A stretch of 64,000 nt of DNA from Cloeon dipterum (Eukaryota; Arthropoda; Insecta; Ephemeroptera; Baetidae), in the NCBI RefSeq assembly GCF_949628265.1, contig NC_088788.1:23670335-23734334 (forward strand), given 5' to 3'. The notes under the pieces are model-generated. The model saw nothing but the letters and a program-made list of their open reading frames with translations. It searched no databases and was not told the DNA's origin. The position numbers were made by a program, and so were the translations under genes. Numbering within the stretch: position 1 is the first letter of the stretch; every line of letters starts with the position of its first letter. Below, piece by piece: positions 61,701-64,000 of this stretch.

Positions 61701-63980
61701 CGAGGAGTAAAAATCTGGGCTTATTTGCAAAAACCTTAGAAAAAAATTGCGTATAGGCACAAATGAAATTTATCATGTTTTTATTGGTATTTCGGGTTTA
61801 TAGAATAGCCGGCCATTATAACTTAACAAAATGCATTGAAGTAACTGTGACTCAATATTTTAAGAGTCCAAACGAAAAATCATGCAAGGTTAAATTACAT
61901 TACAGTATTATAATACTTATTTTATTGTGCCTGCAGTAACACGCTAATTTAAATGTTTGACGAGACAAATCAATTTATTATACATATTTTTGCTTCGAGT
62001 TTCTGGTTGATTTTAAATTTAATAAAGTTTAGCCCAACTTTGTTTCTCCAGTGCCACTTTCCTTCAAGTGTGTGAAATATTGTTATTTACAAGAGCACAA
62101 TTGATTTATATTTTCCATCGCAAATTGTGGTATTTTGTAAATATGGAAGTATTGTGGTTTGGCAGGTGTGTTCGGTGTGGCGTGACGTGTTGTACTCTTC
62201 ACCGCGCTTCTGGACCGGGCTGGCGATGGTGGCGCGTTGCCGCGAACTACGCGGCGCCACCGTGGAGTCGCGGCGCCGCTTCTATAATAGCGTGCACGTT
62301 CGTGGCATGGACACGGTTGTGCTGAGTGGTGCCGCTTCCGACGACGACGCGCTCGAGCTCGTCAGGCAACTGTCGGCGCCGGCCGCACGACGCATCCACT
62401 CGCTCTCGCTCCGGTGCTGCGCCGTCACTGACAGGGGTCTCGAGTCCCTCCTCGCCCACATGCAGGTATAAATGGCTCCTCAATTTGGCCCTTAATGCTC
62501 ATGACCAATCAAAATTGAACCCATTAATACTCTGTCATAAATTTATGACCACAAACCAACAAGAAGACTTGTACTTGTTCAGACCTCTTAAGACTCCAGG
62601 AAAAATTGCATTGTAACTTTTAAACGGAAGGAAATTTTAAGAACGAATGGAACTCAACTGGGACTTGAGATGCATTAAAGGTTAATTTTTTTTCTTGGTT
62701 ATCTATAGAAAAATGAAATATGACCCAGTGACAGTGATCTTTTAAATATATCCTTTTTCCGGTTAAAAATCTCAATTTTTTATATTTTGATTAGTCCATG
62801 GTAATTTTAGTTGAGGATCAAAATATAATATCTACATTTAATTAAATTAACAACTTATCAGGAAGTCAACTTTTCTGCGTTTTAAGTTTTGTGTAATTTT
62901 TTTAATAGTTGCCTTTTTACCTGACATTTCCAAGTCAATAATTTAATGAATTTTTTCGGAAGGGTTTGTTCCAACTGTCGCTATCGGGGTGCAACGAGGT
63001 GACCGAGGCCGGGCTTTGGGCGTGCCTATCGCCGCGGATCGTGTCGCTGGGCATCGCCGACTGCATCAACATCGCCGACGAAGCGGTCGGCGCCGTCGCC
63101 CAGTTGCTGCCGTCGCTTTACGAGTTCTCGCTGCAGGCTTACCACGTGACCGACGCCGCTCTCGGCTACTTCAGCCCCAAGCAGAGTGCCACCCTGTCCA
63201 TCCTGCGCCTCCACTCTTGCTGGGAGCTCACCAATCACGGCGTCGTCAACATAGGTTTGTTCCTTGCATTTAATATGAAATTGCTTGAGTTAAATGGAAA
63301 TTTTTTTTAATTCATATGAAAGAGGTTTATTGATTTTTTAAAATTACCCTTTTAAATTTCATCAAGTAATTTTTAACCTAAATAAATTTAAATGTGAACT
63401 CTCAGTAAAGAGTTTTAGGATAGATTTTGGAAATATTGAAAGTATTTCTAAATTTTGACATAAAATGGGAGAATGTAATATATTGAATTTAATTAAAATA
63501 AGTATTTTAAGGTAGAGATTTATTTCGGAATTATTCTTGAGGAAGGTCAGGGAATCCTCTTAAAATGCTCTCTCGGACGGACGTGAGCCAGTGGAAGCTT
63601 ATTGGCCTCTGGAGATAAATTTAACCCTGTTCATCCCGTCAATAAACAACAAATTAATTCTCTTGATGACACACAAGTATTAATTAGAGTGTTTGTCTGT
63701 CAAGCGGGAGATGATGATGATGACGAAGCAAATAAACAATCAATTTGCCCCCTTCCGAATTCACTAAAAAAAATCTCATTGCAGTGCACTCGCTGCCTAA
63801 CCTGACGGTGTTGAGCCTGAGCGGCTGCAGCAAAATCACGGACGATGGCGTCGAGTTGGTGGCCGAGAACCTGCCCAAGCTGCGCAGCCTCGATATTTCC
63901 TGGTGTCCACGCATTACCGACGCCGCCCTCGAGTACATCGCCTGTGACCTCACCCAGCTTGAGGAACTCACTCTTGACAG
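58732..63980 (+). CDS. FBXL16: F-box/LRR-repeat protein 16, 3' end beyond the window
   Basis: Five exons seen, 58732-59012, 59915-60125, 62166-62465, 62963-63254 and 63785-63980, joining in phase to 426 complete codons. The final donor (GACAG|GTAG) leads off the window, so the C-terminal LRRs are missing. The N-terminus is a Ser/Gly/Pro-rich low-complexity region ([20 protein letters not shown]), then an F-box-like segment ([29 protein letters not shown]). The LRR part is nearly the human protein: [80 protein letters not shown] and [17 protein letters not shown]16 binds Skp1 and PP2A in vertebrates and modulates SCF substrate choice, mainly in neural tissue. Two ATGs lie in frame at 58732 and 58738; the frame stays open upstream but has no other ATG. 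Confidence 0.93.
60126..62165. other. FBXL16 intron 2 (2.0 kb), no coding sequence
   Basis: Mostly AT-rich with GC-richer patches at about 60.4-60.6, 60.75-61.0 and 61.45-61.65 kb. No gene, RNA or transposon was recognised. Confidence 0.5.
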
Positions 63981-64000
63981 GTAGTTTTAACCTTTAAAAA

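Overview
The window is eukaryotic and almost certainly from an insect or a close pancrustacean relative. Every multi-exon gene splits at GT-AG introns, many of them only 50-400 bases long. Non-coding DNA is AT-rich, poly(A) signals follow the stop codons, and one gene has the four-codon first exon typical of insect cuticle proteins. The exon models below were built by hand from reading frame, splice consensus and phase. Coding lengths of all complete models are multiples of three; splice positions may be off by a base or two.

Layout, left to right. At 1.57-2.43 kb (+) lies a TATA-driven gene for a small secreted Ala/Tyr-rich peptide. At 2.9-3.7 kb (-) is GINS3/PSF3, a subunit of the replicative helicase. 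At 4.3-8.2 kb (-) is the ten-exon purine enzyme ATIC. At 9.8-12.3 kb (+) is an F-box/leucine-rich-repeat protein of unassigned orthology. At 12.8-17.2 kb (-) is the TBK1/IKK-epsilon-type kinase, whose last intron carries a complete non-autonomous hAT-type transposon. DCTN5 (18.1-18.6 kb, +) is intronless. A CIB-type EF-hand protein (20.5-22.2 kb, +) converges with a 333-residue nuclear-type protein (22.4-24.4 kb, -) whose C-terminus resembles MTBP.

From 25.8 to 38.1 kb (-) runs a 13-exon unconventional myosin, probably of the insect Dachs (class XX) type, with an altered P-loop, one IQ motif and an SH3-like tail. About 14 kb follow with no convincing gene, alternating GC-richer islands and AT-rich sequence; this looks like regulatory space. 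An orphan acidic exon sits at 52.1-52.5 kb (-). At 55.2-58.5 kb (-) is a gene resembling the MICOS subunit MIC13/QIL1. It is divergent from FBXL16 (58.7 kb to the window end, +), which is cut by the right edge.

The genes share no pathway: they cover purine synthesis, replication initiation, innate or autophagy kinase signalling, dynein-dynactin transport, ubiquitin ligase adaptors and a myosin. The strongest non-routine signals are the hAT-type insertion beside a TBK1 splice donor, the unusual myosin, the lengthened MIC13-like protein, the MTBP-like short protein, and palindromic sequence inside an ATIC intron.
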